A stretch of 64,000 bases of DNA from Pyrobaculum sp. 3827-6 (lineage in GTDB: Archaea; Thermoproteota; Thermoprotei; Thermoproteales; Thermoproteaceae): NCBI RefSeq assembly GCF_025641885.1, contig NZ_JAOTQN010000005.1:112451-176450 (forward strand), given 5' to 3'. Positions 63,814-64,000 of this stretch are shown here, one piece after another (the first letter of the stretch is position 1; every line of letters begins with the position of its first letter). Under the pieces are notes generated by a model. It made no database searches. It was not told where the DNA came from and was given only the letters and a program-made list of their open reading frames with translations. Made by a program: the position numbers and the translations under genes.

Positions 63814-64000
63814 TTCTCACTCGGCGCCTCCCCGCCGGGTTTTTCGGTTTGTGAGAACGGCGTGTCGACTGCAATACGCCGTTCCTCACACGCCGTCCCC
63901 ACGCCGAGTCTCCCGCTTTTTGAGGAACGGCGTTAGAAGTACAGCGCGGCGTTCCTCACACGCCGTGTCTGAGGCGGATTCTCCGCCTTGTGAGGAAGCG
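63812..64000. repeat. Alternating inverted-repeat array (candidate partition site or origin), continues past the window edge
   Basis: At least six copies of a 14-21 base unit related to GTTCCTCACACGCCGT occur at about 63814-63826, 63851-63865, 63876-63896, 63921-63934, 63947-63966 and 63989-64000. Orientation alternates (+,-,+,-,+,-) and centres are spaced by roughly 23 to 46 bases. Between units lie small GC-rich hairpins (for example GGCGGA-TTC-TCCGCC, 63973-63987). No protein is encoded. Such iteron-like arrays are bound by replication or partition proteins. The right end is cut by the window. Confidence 0.7.

Noticed and set aside
1..64000. CRISPR arrays
   Set aside because: I saw no series of identical 24-37 base direct repeats with unique spacers. 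The array at the right edge alternates in orientation and has short variable gaps, which does not fit CRISPR.

Overview
The window looks like a hyperthermophilic crenarchaeon of the Thermoproteales, most likely Pyrobaculum or a close relative. The evidence is: class II lysyl-tRNA synthetase, ThyX, ribosomal proteins L15e, L22, S3 and L29, an A-type ATPase subunit I, a membrane pyrophosphatase, NucS, an AdoMetDC-family arginine decarboxylase, tRNA genes with very short introns, and almost universal leaderless genes (a TATA/BoxA centred 23-28 bases before the start codon, often GTG). I used that spacing to choose many start codons. The genus is an inference, not a measurement.

Bases 1-18,800 are a housekeeping block: a flavoprotein oxidoreductase, lysS, a membrane glycosyltransferase, thyX, rpl15e, then an exosome-linked RNA-binding protein with RNase P proteins Rpp30 and Pop5, an ATP-grasp ligase, sufB/sufC, a class III aminotransferase, nucS, a probable nucleic-acid-associated small protein, RNase HI and a secreted family 57 glycoside hydrolase.

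Bases 18,830-26,850 are accessory: an intron-bearing tRNA-Val, two copies of a short paralogous gene, secreted or membrane proteins of unknown function, a broken copy of the start of a GTPase gene found intact at 35.7 kb, a winged-helix regulator, an ATPase fused to a nuclease-like domain, and a membrane channel-like protein. Two of the surface genes share a palindrome immediately before their promoters.

Bases 26,825-50,709 return to core functions: UbiA prenyltransferase with a HAD phosphatase, rpl22, rps3-rpl29 followed by a short Rpp29-like gene, an MTHFR-like protein, atpI diverging from hppA across a perfect inverted repeat, a GTPBP1-like GTPase with an orphan Cas4-like nuclease, a membrane Hdr-like iron-sulfur oxidoreductase, inositol-phosphate synthase with PadR and MobB, an AbiE-like pair, arginine decarboxylase, thrS and pgk. 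A 51-base exact duplication and a gene fragment lie between the decarboxylase and thrS.

Bases 50,710-64,000 are different. After about 970 bases of gene relics, about 19 genes run on the + strand, mostly overlapping by ATGA or similar. They include two ParA/MinD-like P-loop proteins, two HerA/VirB4-like ATPases (one with four predicted membrane segments), a RadA/RecA paralogue, a SWIM zinc-finger protein, a small PIN/FEN-like protein and many unrecognised proteins. The run ends in an alternating array of inverted repeats around GTTCCTCACACGCCGT that reaches the window edge. This looks like a partition, DNA-transfer or recombination module of an integrated plasmid-like element, and is the best candidate for an undescribed system here.
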